A stretch of 64,000 nucleotides of DNA from DASXKD01 sp963734725 (GTDB lineage: Bacteria > Actinomycetota > Actinomycetes > Streptosporangiales > Streptosporangiaceae), in NCBI GenBank assembly GCA_963734725.1, contig CAVTIX010000022.1, positions 62,001-126,000 on the forward strand, read 5' to 3'. Shown in pieces: positions 10,775 through 19,255 of this stretch (position 1 is its first letter; each line of letters starts with the position of its first letter). The translations under genes were made by a program, and so were the position numbers. The notes below the pieces were generated by a model. That model was given only the letters and a program-made list of their open reading frames with translations. It was not told the origin of the DNA and did no database searches.

Positions 10775-11044
10775 GTGGCGAATATCAAGTCCCAGATCAA
10801 GCGCAATAAGCAGAACGAGAAGGCGCGACAGCGCAACAAGGCCGTCAAGTCGTCGCTGAAGACCTCGGTGCGCAAGTTCCGCGAGGCCGCTGAGGTCGGC
10901 GACGTGGAGGCTGCGACCGTGGCGATGCGTGCCGCGTCGCAGAACCTGGACAAGGCCGCCGGCAAGGGCGTCATTCACAAGAACCAGGCGGCGAACCGCA
11001 AGTCCGCGATGGCGCAGCGCTGCGCGGAGCTCAGCGAAAGCTGA
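10775..11044 (+). CDS. rpsT: 30S ribosomal protein S20
   Basis: Small basic primary 16S rRNA-binding protein, 89 aa. The sequence ANIKSQIKRNKQNEKARQRN and the C-terminal IHKNQAANRKSAMAQRCAEL are characteristic of bS20. It starts with GTG at 10775 preceded by GAGCGAGG; upstream in-frame ATG sequence is not conserved. It sits between holA and lepA as in other actinobacteria. The 168 bp upstream of the start would contain its promoter and 5' leader. Confidence 0.97.
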   Translation: MANIKSQIKRNKQNEKARQRNKAVKSSLKTSVRKFREAAEVGDVEAATVAMRAASQNLDKAAGKGVIHKNQAANRKSAMAQRCAELSES

Positions 11045-11177
11045 CGCCAGCACGGCACGCCCAGCCACGCCGTGGCGCGTACCGGGGCGCGTACCGGGGC
11101 GCGGGCCGGGATGGGGAACCAGGTCGGCCCGGGACCGGGCAGTTCCCGCGGCATGCGACCATGGACGCTGCAGCCCT

Positions 11178-11240
11178 CGGCGTGTCCGGTAGCTCTATGG
11201 CAGCCGCGCAGCAGGCTGGAAGATCTATAGGGCATGCCCC
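11178..11240 (+). repeat. MITE-like element, copy 2 (internally deleted, about 63 bp)
   Basis: Begins CGGCGTGTCCGGTAGCTCTA, then carries GCAGCCGCGCAGCAGGCTGG and ends AAGATCTATAGGGCATGCCC. Both halves match the two ends of the 181-bp element at 5902-6082 read on its minus strand, but the middle is missing. It lies directly before lepA, and one candidate lepA ATG (11234) is inside it. Confidence 0.65.
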
Positions 11241-13153
11241 TACTCGACCTTGGCGGAAATCCTGTGCCCTCCGTGCCTGAGCAGGCCTTGCCGGCCGGCC
11301 GGCGCCTCGCGTCCCCGGCCGCGCCCCCGCCTGCCGTCGGCCATACGCCCATGGACATCATCAGGAACTTCTGCGTTATCGCCCATATCGATCACGGCAA
11401 GTCCACCCTCGCGGACCGGATGCTGCAGCTCACCGGCGTCGTCGGCGAGCGGGAGATGCGGGCGCAGTACCTGGACCGGATGGACATCGAGCGTGAGCGC
11501 GGCATCACCATCAAGAGCCAGGCGGTGCGGCTGCCGTGGACCGGCCCCGACGGCCGCCAGTACGTGCTCAACCTCATCGACACACCCGGCCACGTGGACT
11601 TCTCCTACGAGGTGTCCCGCTCCCTGGCCGCGTGCGAGGGCGCGATTCTGCTGGTGGACGCGGCGCAGGGCATCGAGGCCCAGACACTGGCCAACCTCTA
11701 CCTGGCCCTGGACGCCGACCTGCACCTGATCCCCGTGCTGAACAAGATCGACCTGCCAGCCGCCCAGCCGGCCAGGTACGCCGAGGAACTGGCCCGGGTG
11801 ATCGGCTGCGACCCCGGCGACGTGATGCAGGTCTCGGCGAAAACAGGCATAGGCGTGACCGACCTGCTTAACGCGGTCGTCGCCCAGGTGCCGCCGCCGT
11901 CCGGCGACCCGGCCGCCCCGGCCCGCGCGCTGATCTTCGACTCGGTGTACGACACCTACCGGGGCGTCGTCACCTACGTCCGGGTGATGGACGGGCGGCT
12001 GTCCCGCCGCGAGAAGAGCCTGATGATGTCCACCGGCGCCACGCACGACACGCTGGAGGTGGGGGTGATCTCGCCGGAGCCGGCCCCGGCGGAGGCGCTG
12101 GGCGCGGGCGAGGTCGGCTACCTCATCACCGGGGTCAAAAACGTGCGGCAGGCCCGCGTCGGGGACACGGTGACCAGCGCCGCCCGGGCGGCGGCCGAGC
12201 CGCTCGCCGGGTACGCGCACCCGCGGCCGATGGTGTTCTCCGGCCTGTACCCGCTGGACGGGGACGACTACCCGGAACTGCGCGACGCCCTGGACAAGCT
12301 CCGCCTGAACGACGCCGCCCTGGTTTACGAGCCGGAGACCAGCGCCGCGCTCGGCTTCGGGTTCCGCTGCGGGTTCCTCGGCCTGCTGCATATGGAGATC
12401 GTGCGGGAGCGCCTGGAGCGGGAGTTCGGCCTGTCGCTCATCTCCACCGCGCCCAACGTCGTCTACCGGGTCGTGCTGGAATCCGGCGCGGAGGTGATCG
12501 TCACCAACCCCAGCGAGTTCCCCGAGGGCAAGGTGGCGCACATCTACGAGCCCGTGGTCAAGGCCACCGTGCTAGCGCCCGCCGAGTACATCGGCGCGAT
12601 CATGGAGCTGTGCCAGAGCAGGCGGGGCACGCTCGGCGGCATGGAGTACCTGTCCGAGGACCGGGTCGAGATCCGCTACACGATGCCCCTCGCGGAGATC
12701 ATCTTCGGCTTCTTCGACCAGCTCAAGTCGCGGACCCGTGGCTACGCTTCGCTGGACTACGAGCCCGCCGGCGAGCAGGAGGCCAGCCTGGTCAAGGTGG
12801 ACATCCTGCTGCAGGGCCAGCCGGTGGACGCGTTCAGCCAGATCGTGCACTCAGACAAGGCCCGCGATTACGGCGTCGCGATGACCTCGAAGCTGCGCGA
12901 GCTGATCCCGCGCCAGCAGTTCGAGGTGCCGATCCAGGCGGCCATCGGGTCCAAGGTGATCGCGCGGGAGAACATCCGGGCGCTGCGCAAGGACGTGCTG
13001 GCCAAGTGCTACGGCGGTGACATCACCCGCAAGCGCAAGCTGCTGGAGAGGCAGAAAGAGGGCAAGCGCCGGATGAAGGTGATCGGCCGGGTCGAGGTCC
13101 CGCAGGAGGCCTTCATCGCCGCGCTGTCCACCGCGCCGGACAAGCAGCGCTGA
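11234..13153 (+). CDS. lepA: Elongation factor 4 (LepA/EF4)
   Basis: Ribosome-associated translational GTPase. The G domain is intact: IAHIDHGKSTLADRM (G1), DIERERGITIKSQ (G2), DTPGHVDFSYEV (G3), NKIDLP (G4). The LepA-specific C-terminal domain with CYGGDITRKRKLL is also present. The 5' end is uncertain. ATG 11234 lies in a MITE-like repeat and has no ribosome-binding site; GTG 11264 or ATG 11351 (MDIIRNF, like the short E. coli N-terminus) may be used. Coordinates give the longest form (639 aa). The stop is one base from the convergent DUF1707 gene. Confidence 0.95.
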   Translation: MPLLDLGGNPVPSVPEQALPAGRRLASPAAPPPAVGHTPMDIIRNFCVIAHIDHGKSTLADRMLQLTGVVGEREMRAQYLDRMDIERERGITIKSQAVRLPWTGPDGRQYVLNLIDTPGHVDFSYEVSRSLAACEGAILLVDAAQGIEAQTLANLYLALDADLHLIPVLNKIDLPAAQPARYAEELARVIGCDPGDVMQVSAKTGIGVTDLLNAVVAQVPPPSGDPAAPARALIFDSVYDTYRGVVTYVRVMDGRLSRREKSLMMSTGATHDTLEVGVISPEPAPAEALGAGEVGYLITGVKNVRQARVGDTVTSAARAAAEPLAGYAHPRPMVFSGLYPLDGDDYPELRDALDKLRLNDAALVYEPETSAALGFGFRCGFLGLLHMEIVRERLEREFGLSLISTAPNVVYRVVLESGAEVIVTNPSEFPEGKVAHIYEPVVKATVLAPAEYIGAIMELCQSRRGTLGGMEYLSEDRVEIRYTMPLAEIIFGFFDQLKSRTRGYASLDYEPAGEQEASLVKVDILLQGQPVDAFSQIVHSDKARDYGVAMTSKLRELIPRQQFEVPIQAAIGSKVIARENIRALRKDVLAKCYGGDITRKRKLLERQKEGKRRMKVIGRVEVPQEAFIAALSTAPDKQR

Positions 13154-13154
13154 A

Positions 13155-13691
13155 TCAGGGCACGGCCGGCGGGGGCGGCGGCGCGAACCCTGCGTGCGGG
13201 TGGGCTACGGCCGCATGGCCAGAGCTTGTCACGACGACCGCGGCCAGGCCAGCGATGATGATGATGCCCAGGACCACCGCCGCCCAGCCGAGCAGCAGCC
13301 CGGCCAGCGCCATCCCCGCGCCCTGCTCGCCGGTGCGCCTGATCTGGCGCCGGGCCATGTGCCCGAACACGATCGCCGGGATGGTCGGCAGCGGGCCGAA
13401 CACGAATTGGGCCAGCCCGCAGGCCAGGCTCGCGACCGCGAGCCCGTTGGTCCCGGTCACGTGACGCACCGGGGGTACCCGCGCGCCGGGCAGATCGGTC
13501 ACCACCTGGTCCAGGTCGGCGTAGGTGCGCGCGGACAGGGCGCTTTCCAGCCTTGTCTCGTATTCGTCCTTGCTCAGCCGGCCCTCGGTGTAGGCCGTGG
13601 CGAGGAAGCTCACCGCCCGATCGCGGTCCGCATCGGCGGCGCGCATCTGGCCCCGCCCGCCCGCTGCCGGATAACCATGCCCGACCGCCAT
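13155..13691 (-). CDS. DUF1707/DUF4190-type membrane protein
   Basis: Protein of 178 aa. The N-terminal half is a DUF1707-like SHOCT-type module: MRAADADRDRAVSFLATAYT followed by EGRLSKDEYETRLESALSAR. The C-terminal half is a DUF4190-like segment with two hydrophobic helices, roughly GLAVASLACGLAQFVFGPLP and MALAGLLLGWAAVVLGIIII, and a proline-rich tail. This architecture is common in actinomycete membrane proteins of unknown role. ATG at 13691 follows GGAGGC. It is convergent with lepA and divergent from the MOSC gene, and appears inserted into the usual lepA-hemW order. Confidence 0.85.
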   Translation of the reverse strand: MAVGHGYPAAGGRGQMRAADADRDRAVSFLATAYTEGRLSKDEYETRLESALSARTYADLDQVVTDLPGARVPPVRHVTGTNGLAVASLACGLAQFVFGPLPTIPAIVFGHMARRQIRRTGEQGAGMALAGLLLGWAAVVLGIIIIAGLAAVVVTSSGHAAVAHPHAGFAPPPPPAVP

Positions 13692-13875
13692 CGGTGCCTC
13701 CAAACCCCCGGAGCGTCCTCGGTGCGTCCAGCATAATCCGGCCGGCCGGTGCTCAGCCTGCCCCAGACGCCCGGCGCCGCCGGCGCGCGGGCGCACGGGG
13801 CGCGGGTCAGGGCCCCAGGCGGGCCGGGCAATGATGGTTCGACCTGGCCTGGGCGCTGCGCTAGCGTCGGGAAGC

Positions 13876-14526
13876 GTGACAAATGCGCACGTGATCTCGG
13901 TGAATACCGGTCGTGGCAAGGACGCGGACTGGGCGGGCGAGCTGCGCCGGACCGCGATCGATAAGCGGCCGGCGCCCGGCCGTGTCGAGGTGGGCAGGCT
14001 CGGCCTCGGTGGCGACGAGCAGGTGGACAAGCCTGCCCACGGCGGCCCCGAGCAGGCCGTCTACGCCTACGCCAGGGAGGACCTGGACTGGTGGGTGGAA
14101 CAGCTCGGCCGCGAGCTGACCAACGGCATGTTCGGCGAGAACATCACCACCGCGGGCTTGGACGTCACCGGCGCGCTGATCGGCGAGATCTGGGACCTGG
14201 GCACGGCCCGGGTCCAGGTCACCGGTCCGCGGATCCCCTGCGTGGTGTTCGGGGGATGGATGGACGAGCCGCACTGGGTCAAGCGGTTCGCCGACGCGCG
14301 GCGGCCCGGCGCCTACCTGCGCGTGCTGCGCGAGGGCGCGGTCGGCGCCGGGGACCGGGTCGAGGTGGTGTCCCGCCCCGCCGAGCGGGTCACGATCGCG
14401 GAGTCGATGACCGCGTACTACGGGGACGCCGCGCTGATGCGGCGGCTGCTGCGGGTGGAGGGCCGCGGCCTGGACTGGGACCTCATCGCGCCCGGCGTGC
14501 TCGAGCGGGCCGCTGCCAGCTCATGA
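13876..14526 (+). CDS. MOSC domain protein (YiiM-like)
   Basis: MOSC (MoCo sulfurase C-terminal) domain protein, 216 aa, similar in layout to YiiM-type molybdopterin-related proteins. Visible features are ISVNTGRGKD near the start, GGDEQVDKPAHGGPEQAVYA, NGMFGENITTAGLDV and GTARVQVTGPRIPCVVFGGW, which contains the conserved cysteine (P-C). The C-terminal region AESMTAYYGDAALMRRLLRV resembles the 3-alpha domain of YiiM. Start GTG at 13876 is chosen because an in-frame ATG 45 bases upstream adds only low-complexity residues. Its stop overlaps the ATG of a small repeat-encoded ORF (14523). Confidence 0.85.
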   Translation: MTNAHVISVNTGRGKDADWAGELRRTAIDKRPAPGRVEVGRLGLGGDEQVDKPAHGGPEQAVYAYAREDLDWWVEQLGRELTNGMFGENITTAGLDVTGALIGEIWDLGTARVQVTGPRIPCVVFGGWMDEPHWVKRFADARRPGAYLRVLREGAVGAGDRVEVVSRPAERVTIAESMTAYYGDAALMRRLLRVEGRGLDWDLIAPGVLERAAASS

Positions 14527-14690
14527 GACGTGCCCGGTCACCTTCGGGTCGCGTCGCGCCGCAGCCGCCGGGCCGAACGCCGCATCGCTCCGCGCTGCGG
14601 TATCCCGGCGGGAGGACCCGCCTCCCACTCCGCCGACTTGCGTGCCTCCGGCACGACCAAGCGAAGCGCCCGCGAGGGGGGCCAGGAGGT
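14523..14690 (+). repeat. Dispersed gene-junction repeat R1
   Basis: First of three related copies (others 34102-34270 plus, 41977-42123 minus). It spans from the MOSC stop codon to the hemW Shine-Dalgarno. Shared blocks: GCCGCAGCCGCCGGGCCGAA followed by CGCCGCAT (with R3), GCCTCCGGCACGACC (with R2) and GCGAAGCGCCCGCGAGGG before the ribosome-binding site (with R3). GC-rich and able to fold. Confidence 0.7.
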
Positions 14691-14723
14691 GAGCGCCGTG
14701 CCAGGGCCGCCTCCCTCCGGTGA
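14523..14723 (+). CDS. Small PQPPGRTPH-family ORF in junction repeat R1
   Basis: A 66-codon frame whose ATG overlaps the MOSC stop (ATGA) and which runs 26 bp into hemW. It begins MRRARSPSGRVAPQPPGRTP and is arginine-rich throughout. The same N-terminal pattern recurs in frame at 34102 (MRRGATPQAPGRAPH, fused to uppS) and on the minus strand at 42123 (MTRILSPSGSVTPQPPGRTP). It lies within the dispersed DNA repeat 14523-14690. Whether it is translated is unknown; it may only be the coding face of a repeated DNA or RNA element. No function can be assigned. Confidence 0.4.
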   Translation: MRRARSPSGRVAPQPPGRTPHRSALRYPGGRTRLPLRRLACLRHDQAKRPRGGPGGERRARAASLR

Positions 14724-15918
14724 GCCCGCGCCCCGTGACGGCAGCCTGCCGGCCGGTGCGGACCACGGCCTGGGGCGCCAGCCGTTCGGCATCTATGTGC
14801 ATGTGCCGTTCTGCCAGACCAGGTGCGGCTACTGCGACTTCAACACCTACACCGCCGCCGAGCTGGGCGGCGGGGCCAGCCGCGAGTCCTACGCCGGCCA
14901 GGCGATCGCCGAGATCGGATTCGCGCGCCGTGTGCTCGGGCCGGCCGCTCCGCGAGCCGGGACGGTGTTCTTCGGCGGCGGCACCCCGACGCTGCTGCCG
15001 CCCGCGCAGCTCGCCCAGATCCTGCGCGCGATCGACGGCGAGTTTGGCCTCGCGCCGGGCTGTGAGGTGACGGTCGAGGCCAACCCCGAGACCGTGGACG
15101 AACGATCGCTGGCGGCGCTGCGAGCCGCCGGGGTGACCAGGATCTCGCTGGGCATGCAGAGCGCGGCCCCGCACGTGCTGGCCGTCCTGGACCGGGTGCA
15201 CCGGCCCGGCAGGCCCGCCCGGTGCGCCGGCTGGGCTCGCGCGGCCGGGTTCGAGCACATCAGCCTGGACCTGATCTACGGGACCCCGGGGGAGAGCGAC
15301 GCGGACTGGCGGGACTCGCTGGACGCGGCCCTGGCGGCCGGGCCGGACCACATCTCCGCGTACGCGCTCATCGTAGAGGACGGCACCCGGCTGGCCGCCC
15401 GGATCCGCCGGGGCGAGCTGCCCGCGCCCGACGACGACGCGATGGCCGACCGCTACCTCGCCGCCGATGACCTGCTCACCGCGGCCGGCCTGCGCTGGTA
15501 CGAGATCTCCAACTGGGCGGCGGGAGCGGGCGCGCGGTGCCGGCACAACCTGCTCTACTGGGGCAGCGGGGACTGGTGGGGCATCGGTCCCGGCGCGCAC
15601 AGCCATGTGGGCGGGACCCGCTGGTGGAACGTCCGGCATCCGTCCGCGTACGCCGCGCGCGTGTCGGCCGGCGACAGCCCGGCACAAGCCCGGGAGATTT
15701 TGACCCAACGAGAGCGCCGCACCGAGCGGATCCTCCTGCTCACCCGGCTCGCGGAGGGCTGTCCGTTGACCGAGCTGGACCCGGCGGGGCGTGATGCCGC
15801 GCGGGTGGCCGTGGCAGACGGCCTGGCCGAGCCGGAGGCGCACCGGGCGGGGCGGGTGGTCCTCACCCGGCGCGGCCGCCTGCTCGCCGACGCCGTGGTC
15901 CGCGACCTGACCGGCTGA
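14698..15918 (+). CDS. hemW: Heme chaperone HemW (HemN-like radical SAM protein)
   Basis: Radical SAM protein of the HemN/HemW group, 406 aa. The cluster motif CQTRCGYCDF matches the CxxxCxxCxF pattern of HemW and lies after FGIYVHVPF. FFGGGTPTLLP and TVEANPETVDE are further family motifs. HemW-type proteins bind heme and deliver it rather than acting as coproporphyrinogen oxidase; the lack of an extended HemN N-terminus fits that. GTG at 14698 is chosen for the AGGAGG eight bases upstream. A longer in-frame extension reads through repeat R1 and is not conserved protein. It lies upstream of hrcA-dnaJ, as in other actinobacteria. Confidence 0.92.
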   Translation: MPGPPPSGEPAPRDGSLPAGADHGLGRQPFGIYVHVPFCQTRCGYCDFNTYTAAELGGGASRESYAGQAIAEIGFARRVLGPAAPRAGTVFFGGGTPTLLPPAQLAQILRAIDGEFGLAPGCEVTVEANPETVDERSLAALRAAGVTRISLGMQSAAPHVLAVLDRVHRPGRPARCAGWARAAGFEHISLDLIYGTPGESDADWRDSLDAALAAGPDHISAYALIVEDGTRLAARIRRGELPAPDDDAMADRYLAADDLLTAAGLRWYEISNWAAGAGARCRHNLLYWGSGDWWGIGPGAHSHVGGTRWWNVRHPSAYAARVSAGDSPAQAREILTQRERRTERILLLTRLAEGCPLTELDPAGRDAARVAVADGLAEPEAHRAGRVVLTRRGRLLADAVVRDLTG

Positions 15919-16197
15919 GCCCGGGGCGGGCGGGGCCGCAGGAGACCGGCACCCGTGGCGCGGCGGGTTCTGTTACTGGCCGGTAATGTGGCATGTGGCC
16001 GGCCGGGCTGGCCGCCCACCTTCCAAGCCAGCGTGGTCTTCTGCCTGCTCAACGGGTATGCCCGGGCGGAAAGCGCCGGACCGGCGTGGCGCATGCGGCG
16101 GCTCGCTGACACGCTGGAGTCCTGTCCGCGGTGCCCTTGACGCCCAGTGCGCCATAGAATTGGCACTCTGGATGATGGAGTGCCAGGGAGGTGGGCA
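15919..16197. other. Intergenic region hemW/hrcA with CIRCE
   Basis: A 279-bp spacer with no supported gene. It contains the hrcA promoter region; TAGAAT at 16155-16160 is a plausible -10 hexamer, overlapping the CIRCE operator by one base. Confidence 0.6.
16160..16186 (+). promoter_or_regulatory. CIRCE operator (HrcA binding site)
   Basis: TTGGCACTC, nine bases, then GAGTGCCAG: an inverted repeat closely matching the CIRCE consensus TTAGCACTC-N9-GAGTGCTAA. It ends 11 bp before the hrcA start and overlaps the 5' leader, so HrcA is expected to repress its own operon (hrcA-dnaJ, possibly rsmE) and release it on heat shock. Confidence 0.88.
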
Positions 16198-17214
16198 GTG
16201 CTTGACGACAGGAAGCTTGCGGTCCTGCGCGCCATCGTCCGTGACTACGTTTCCACGATGGAGCCGGTCGGCTCCAAGTCACTGGTAGACCGGCACCACC
16301 TCGACGTTTCACCAGCGACGATCCGCAACGACATGGCCGTTCTCGAGGAACAGGGCTACATCACCCAGCCGCACACCAGCGCCGGCCGGATCCCCACCGA
16401 CAAGGGCTACCGGCTGTTCGTGGACCGGATGTCGGGGATCAAGCCGCTGTCCGCGGCCGAGCGGCGGGCGATCGAAACCTTCCTGGCCGGCGCGTACGAC
16501 CTCGACGACGTGGTGCTGCGTACGGTGCGGCTGCTGGCCCAGCTCACCAGGCAGGTCGCGCTGGTCCAGTACCCGTCGCTGACCAGGTCCGCGGTGCGCC
16601 ATATCGAGCTCGTGCCGATGGCGCCGCAGCGGCTGCTGCTCGTGCTGATCACGGACACCGGACGGGTGGAGCAGCGTTCGGTTGAATTGCCCGAGCCCAT
16701 CGAGGAGGCCGCGGTCGCGCACCTGCGGGCGATCCTCAACGCCTGCCTCGACGGCCGGCGGGCGTCCGAGGCGGCGTCGGTGGTCGCCGAGCTTCCCGAG
16801 CGGGTGCAGCCCGGCGACCGGCACAACGCCGCCGCGGTGTTCTCGATGATCCTGGACACCCTGGTCGAGCACCACGACGAGCGGATCGTGGTGAGCGGCG
16901 CCGCGAACCTCACCCCGGTCGACTTCTCCCAGGGCCTGCGGGAGGTCCTTGAGTCACTTGAGGAGCAGGTGGTGCTGATGCGCTTGCTGGGTGAGTCCGC
17001 CGGCGAGACCACGGTCACCGTCAGGATCGGATCGGAGAACCAGGTCGAAGGGCTGCGCAGCACGTCTGTGGTGGCCGCGGCCTACGGCGGGACCGGGGAG
17101 CAGGCCCTGGCCAGGCTCGGGGTGATCGGCCCGACCCGGATGGACTACCCGACGGCGATCGGAGCGGTGCGTGCGGTGGCCCGCTACGTCAGCCAGATCC
17201 TGGCGGGGTCATAG
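16198..17214 (+). CDS. hrcA: Heat-inducible transcription repressor HrcA
   Basis: Winged-helix repressor of class I heat-shock genes, 338 aa. N-terminal DNA-binding features: LAVLRAIVRDYVSTMEPVGS, VSPATIRNDMAVLEEQGYIT and the invariant QPHTSAGRIPTDKGYR. The C-terminal HrcA dimerisation domain includes RIGSENQVEGLRSTSVVAAA and GVIGPTRMDYPTAIGAVRAV. The GTG at 16198 has AGGGAGGTGG just upstream. A CIRCE operator overlaps the leader. The stop TAG shares one base with the dnaJ GTG, indicating translational coupling. Confidence 0.97.
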   Translation: MLDDRKLAVLRAIVRDYVSTMEPVGSKSLVDRHHLDVSPATIRNDMAVLEEQGYITQPHTSAGRIPTDKGYRLFVDRMSGIKPLSAAERRAIETFLAGAYDLDDVVLRTVRLLAQLTRQVALVQYPSLTRSAVRHIELVPMAPQRLLLVLITDTGRVEQRSVELPEPIEEAAVAHLRAILNACLDGRRASEAASVVAELPERVQPGDRHNAAAVFSMILDTLVEHHDERIVVSGAANLTPVDFSQGLREVLESLEEQVVLMRLLGESAGETTVTVRIGSENQVEGLRSTSVVAAAYGGTGEQALARLGVIGPTRMDYPTAIGAVRAVARYVSQILAGS

Positions 17215-18347
17215 TGGCTAACGACTACTACGCCACCCTGGGCGTGCCGCGGGACGCGAGCCCAGACGACATCAAGAAGGCGTACCGGCGGCTCGCGCGG
17301 GAACTGCACCCCGACGTCAACCCGGACGAACGCACCCAGGAGCGGTTCAAGGAGATCACCCAGGCCTACGAGGTGCTCTCCGACGCCGAGAAGCGCCAGA
17401 TGTACGACCTCGGCGCGGACCCGTTCGCCCGGCCGGGCGCCGCGGGAGCGGCCGGCTTCGGCGCCGGTTTCCCGTTCAGCGACATCATGGATGCCTTCTT
17501 CGGCGCTGGCGCGACCTCGCGCGGCCCGCGCAGCCGGGCCAGGCGGGGCCGGAACGCGACCGTCCGGGTGGATCTCGACCTGTCAGAATGCGCGTTCGGC
17601 GCGACCAGGGACCTGGCGGTGGACACCGCGGTGGTCTGCCCCACCTGTTCCGGTGAGGGCACCGCGCCGGGCACCCACCCGGAGACCTGCGACGTCTGCG
17701 GCGGCCGCGGCGAGGTCAGCCACGTGACCCGGTCGTTCCTCGGCCAGGTGATGACGTCGCGGCCGTGCCCGGCGTGCGGCGGGTTCGGCACCGTCATCCG
17801 GCGGCCCTGCCCGGAATGCGACGCCGACGGCCGGGTCCGCACCAGGCGCACCATCAAGGTCCGCATCCCCGCGGGGGTGGAGGACGGGACGCACATCCAG
17901 CTGGCCGGTGAAGGGGAGGTCGGCCCGGGCGGCGGCCCCCCGGGTGACCTGTTCCTGGAGATCGTCCAGCGACCGCACCCGATCTTCGAGCGCCAGGCCG
18001 ACGACCTGCACTGCACGGTCACCATCCCGATGACCGCGGCCGCCCTCGGCGCCGCGCTGAGCGTGGAGACCCTGGACGGGGCCCGGGATCTGGACATCCG
18101 CCCCGGCACCCAGTCCGGCCAGATCATCCCGATGTACGGCCTGGGCGTGCGGCACCTGAACAGCTCGGGCCGAGGCGACCTGGTCATCCATGTGACCGTC
18201 GAGACGCCGACCAAGCTCGATGACGAGCAGGAGGCCCTGGTCAAGCAGCTGGCGAAGCTCCGGGCCGAGGAGACCCCGCCGGGCCGGTTCGCGCCCGGCC
18301 AGCAGGGCCTCTTCTCCAGGCTGCGGGATGCCTTCAACGGCCGCTGA
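17214..18347 (+). CDS. dnaJ: Chaperone DnaJ (DnaJ2 type)
   Basis: Hsp40 co-chaperone of DnaK, 377 aa. The J domain has YYATLGVPRDASPDDIKKAY and the HPD motif (LHPDVNPDER). A Gly/Phe-rich segment follows, then four zinc-finger repeats CPTCSGEG, CDVCGGRG, CPACGGFG and CPECDADG. The C-terminal substrate domains end in LFSRLRDAFNGR. It is the HrcA-linked paralogue typical of actinobacteria rather than the DnaK-operon copy. The GTG start overlaps the hrcA stop by one base. rsmE starts 20 bp before the dnaJ stop. Confidence 0.97.
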   Translation: MANDYYATLGVPRDASPDDIKKAYRRLARELHPDVNPDERTQERFKEITQAYEVLSDAEKRQMYDLGADPFARPGAAGAAGFGAGFPFSDIMDAFFGAGATSRGPRSRARRGRNATVRVDLDLSECAFGATRDLAVDTAVVCPTCSGEGTAPGTHPETCDVCGGRGEVSHVTRSFLGQVMTSRPCPACGGFGTVIRRPCPECDADGRVRTRRTIKVRIPAGVEDGTHIQLAGEGEVGPGGGPPGDLFLEIVQRPHPIFERQADDLHCTVTIPMTAAALGAALSVETLDGARDLDIRPGTQSGQIIPMYGLGVRHLNSSGRGDLVIHVTVETPTKLDDEQEALVKQLAKLRAEETPPGRFAPGQQGLFSRLRDAFNGR

Positions 18348-19101
18348 CCGCCCGCCCGGCCCGGACTCCCGCCCCCCGGTCTTCCTCAGCGACCCGGCCG
18401 CGCTGGCCGCCGATGTGGTGGTGCTGGACGGCGCCGAAGGGCGGCACGCCGCCACGGTGCGGCGGCTCGGCGTGGGGGAGCGGGCGGACCTGACCGACGG
18501 CGCGGGGCTGGTTGCCGAGTGCGTCGTCACCGCGGCCAGGGCGGGCGCGCTGGAGTTGAGTGTGCTGGCCCGGCGGAGCGAGCCGCGGCCCGATCCCGTG
18601 CTGGTGGTGGCCCAGGCGCTGCCCAAGGGGGAGCACGGGCCGCTGGCGGTGGACCTGATGACCGAGGGCGGCGTGGACGTGATCGTGCCCTGGGCGGCGC
18701 AGCGCTGTGTCACCCGCTGGGCGGGCGAGCGCGGCGACCGTGCGCTGGCCCGGTGGCGCGCGGCGGCCGCCCAGGCCGCCAAGCAGTCCCGGCGGGCCTG
18801 GCTGCCCGAGGTGACCGGGCCGGTGACCACCGCGGTGCTGGCGCAGCGGGTGGCGACGGCCAGCATGGCCGTGCTGCTCGACCCGGCCGGCCCGGTGACG
18901 CTGAGCGCGCTGGATTTCCCGGCGGCCGGCGACATCATGCTGATCGTCGGCCCGGAAGGCGGCGTCAGCCCGGCCGAGGCGCAGGAACTGGCCCGGGCGG
19001 GCGCCGTGACGGCCCGGCTGGGTCCCACGGTGCTGCGGACCTCGTCGGCGGGACTGGTGGCGGCCGCCATCGTGGCGAGCCGCTGCGGCCGCTGGAACTG
19101 A
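18328..19101 (+). CDS. rsmE: 16S rRNA (uracil1498-N3)-methyltransferase RsmE
   Basis: SPOUT-fold methyltransferase, 257 aa, that methylates U1498 of 16S rRNA. The N-terminal PUA-like part carries LDGAEGRHAATVRRLGVGE. The C-terminal SAM-binding knot shows MLIVGPEGGVSPAEAQELAR and LGPTVLRTSSAGLVAAAIV, both diagnostic. ATG 18328 lies inside the dnaJ 3' end (20-bp overlap); an earlier in-frame start would encode an Arg/Pro/Ser-rich shadow of dnaJ. It is probably co-transcribed with hrcA-dnaJ, as in most actinobacteria. Confidence 0.94.
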   Translation: MPSTAADRPPGPDSRPPVFLSDPAALAADVVVLDGAEGRHAATVRRLGVGERADLTDGAGLVAECVVTAARAGALELSVLARRSEPRPDPVLVVAQALPKGEHGPLAVDLMTEGGVDVIVPWAAQRCVTRWAGERGDRALARWRAAAAQAAKQSRRAWLPEVTGPVTTAVLAQRVATASMAVLLDPAGPVTLSALDFPAAGDIMLIVGPEGGVSPAEAQELARAGAVTARLGPTVLRTSSAGLVAAAIVASRCGRWN

Positions 19102-19255
19102 ACGCCCCGGGGCTCCCCGGGCCTCCCGCGGCGGGCCGATTATGGCGTGGTGGTCGCCTTGCCTGCCGGGCTCGTGAACCGGAGCGGGGCGTGCTGGCAC
19201 GCCACCAGCGCGGTCGTCCGGATGGCTTGGAGTTGGCTGGCGGTCGGGCCGCTGA

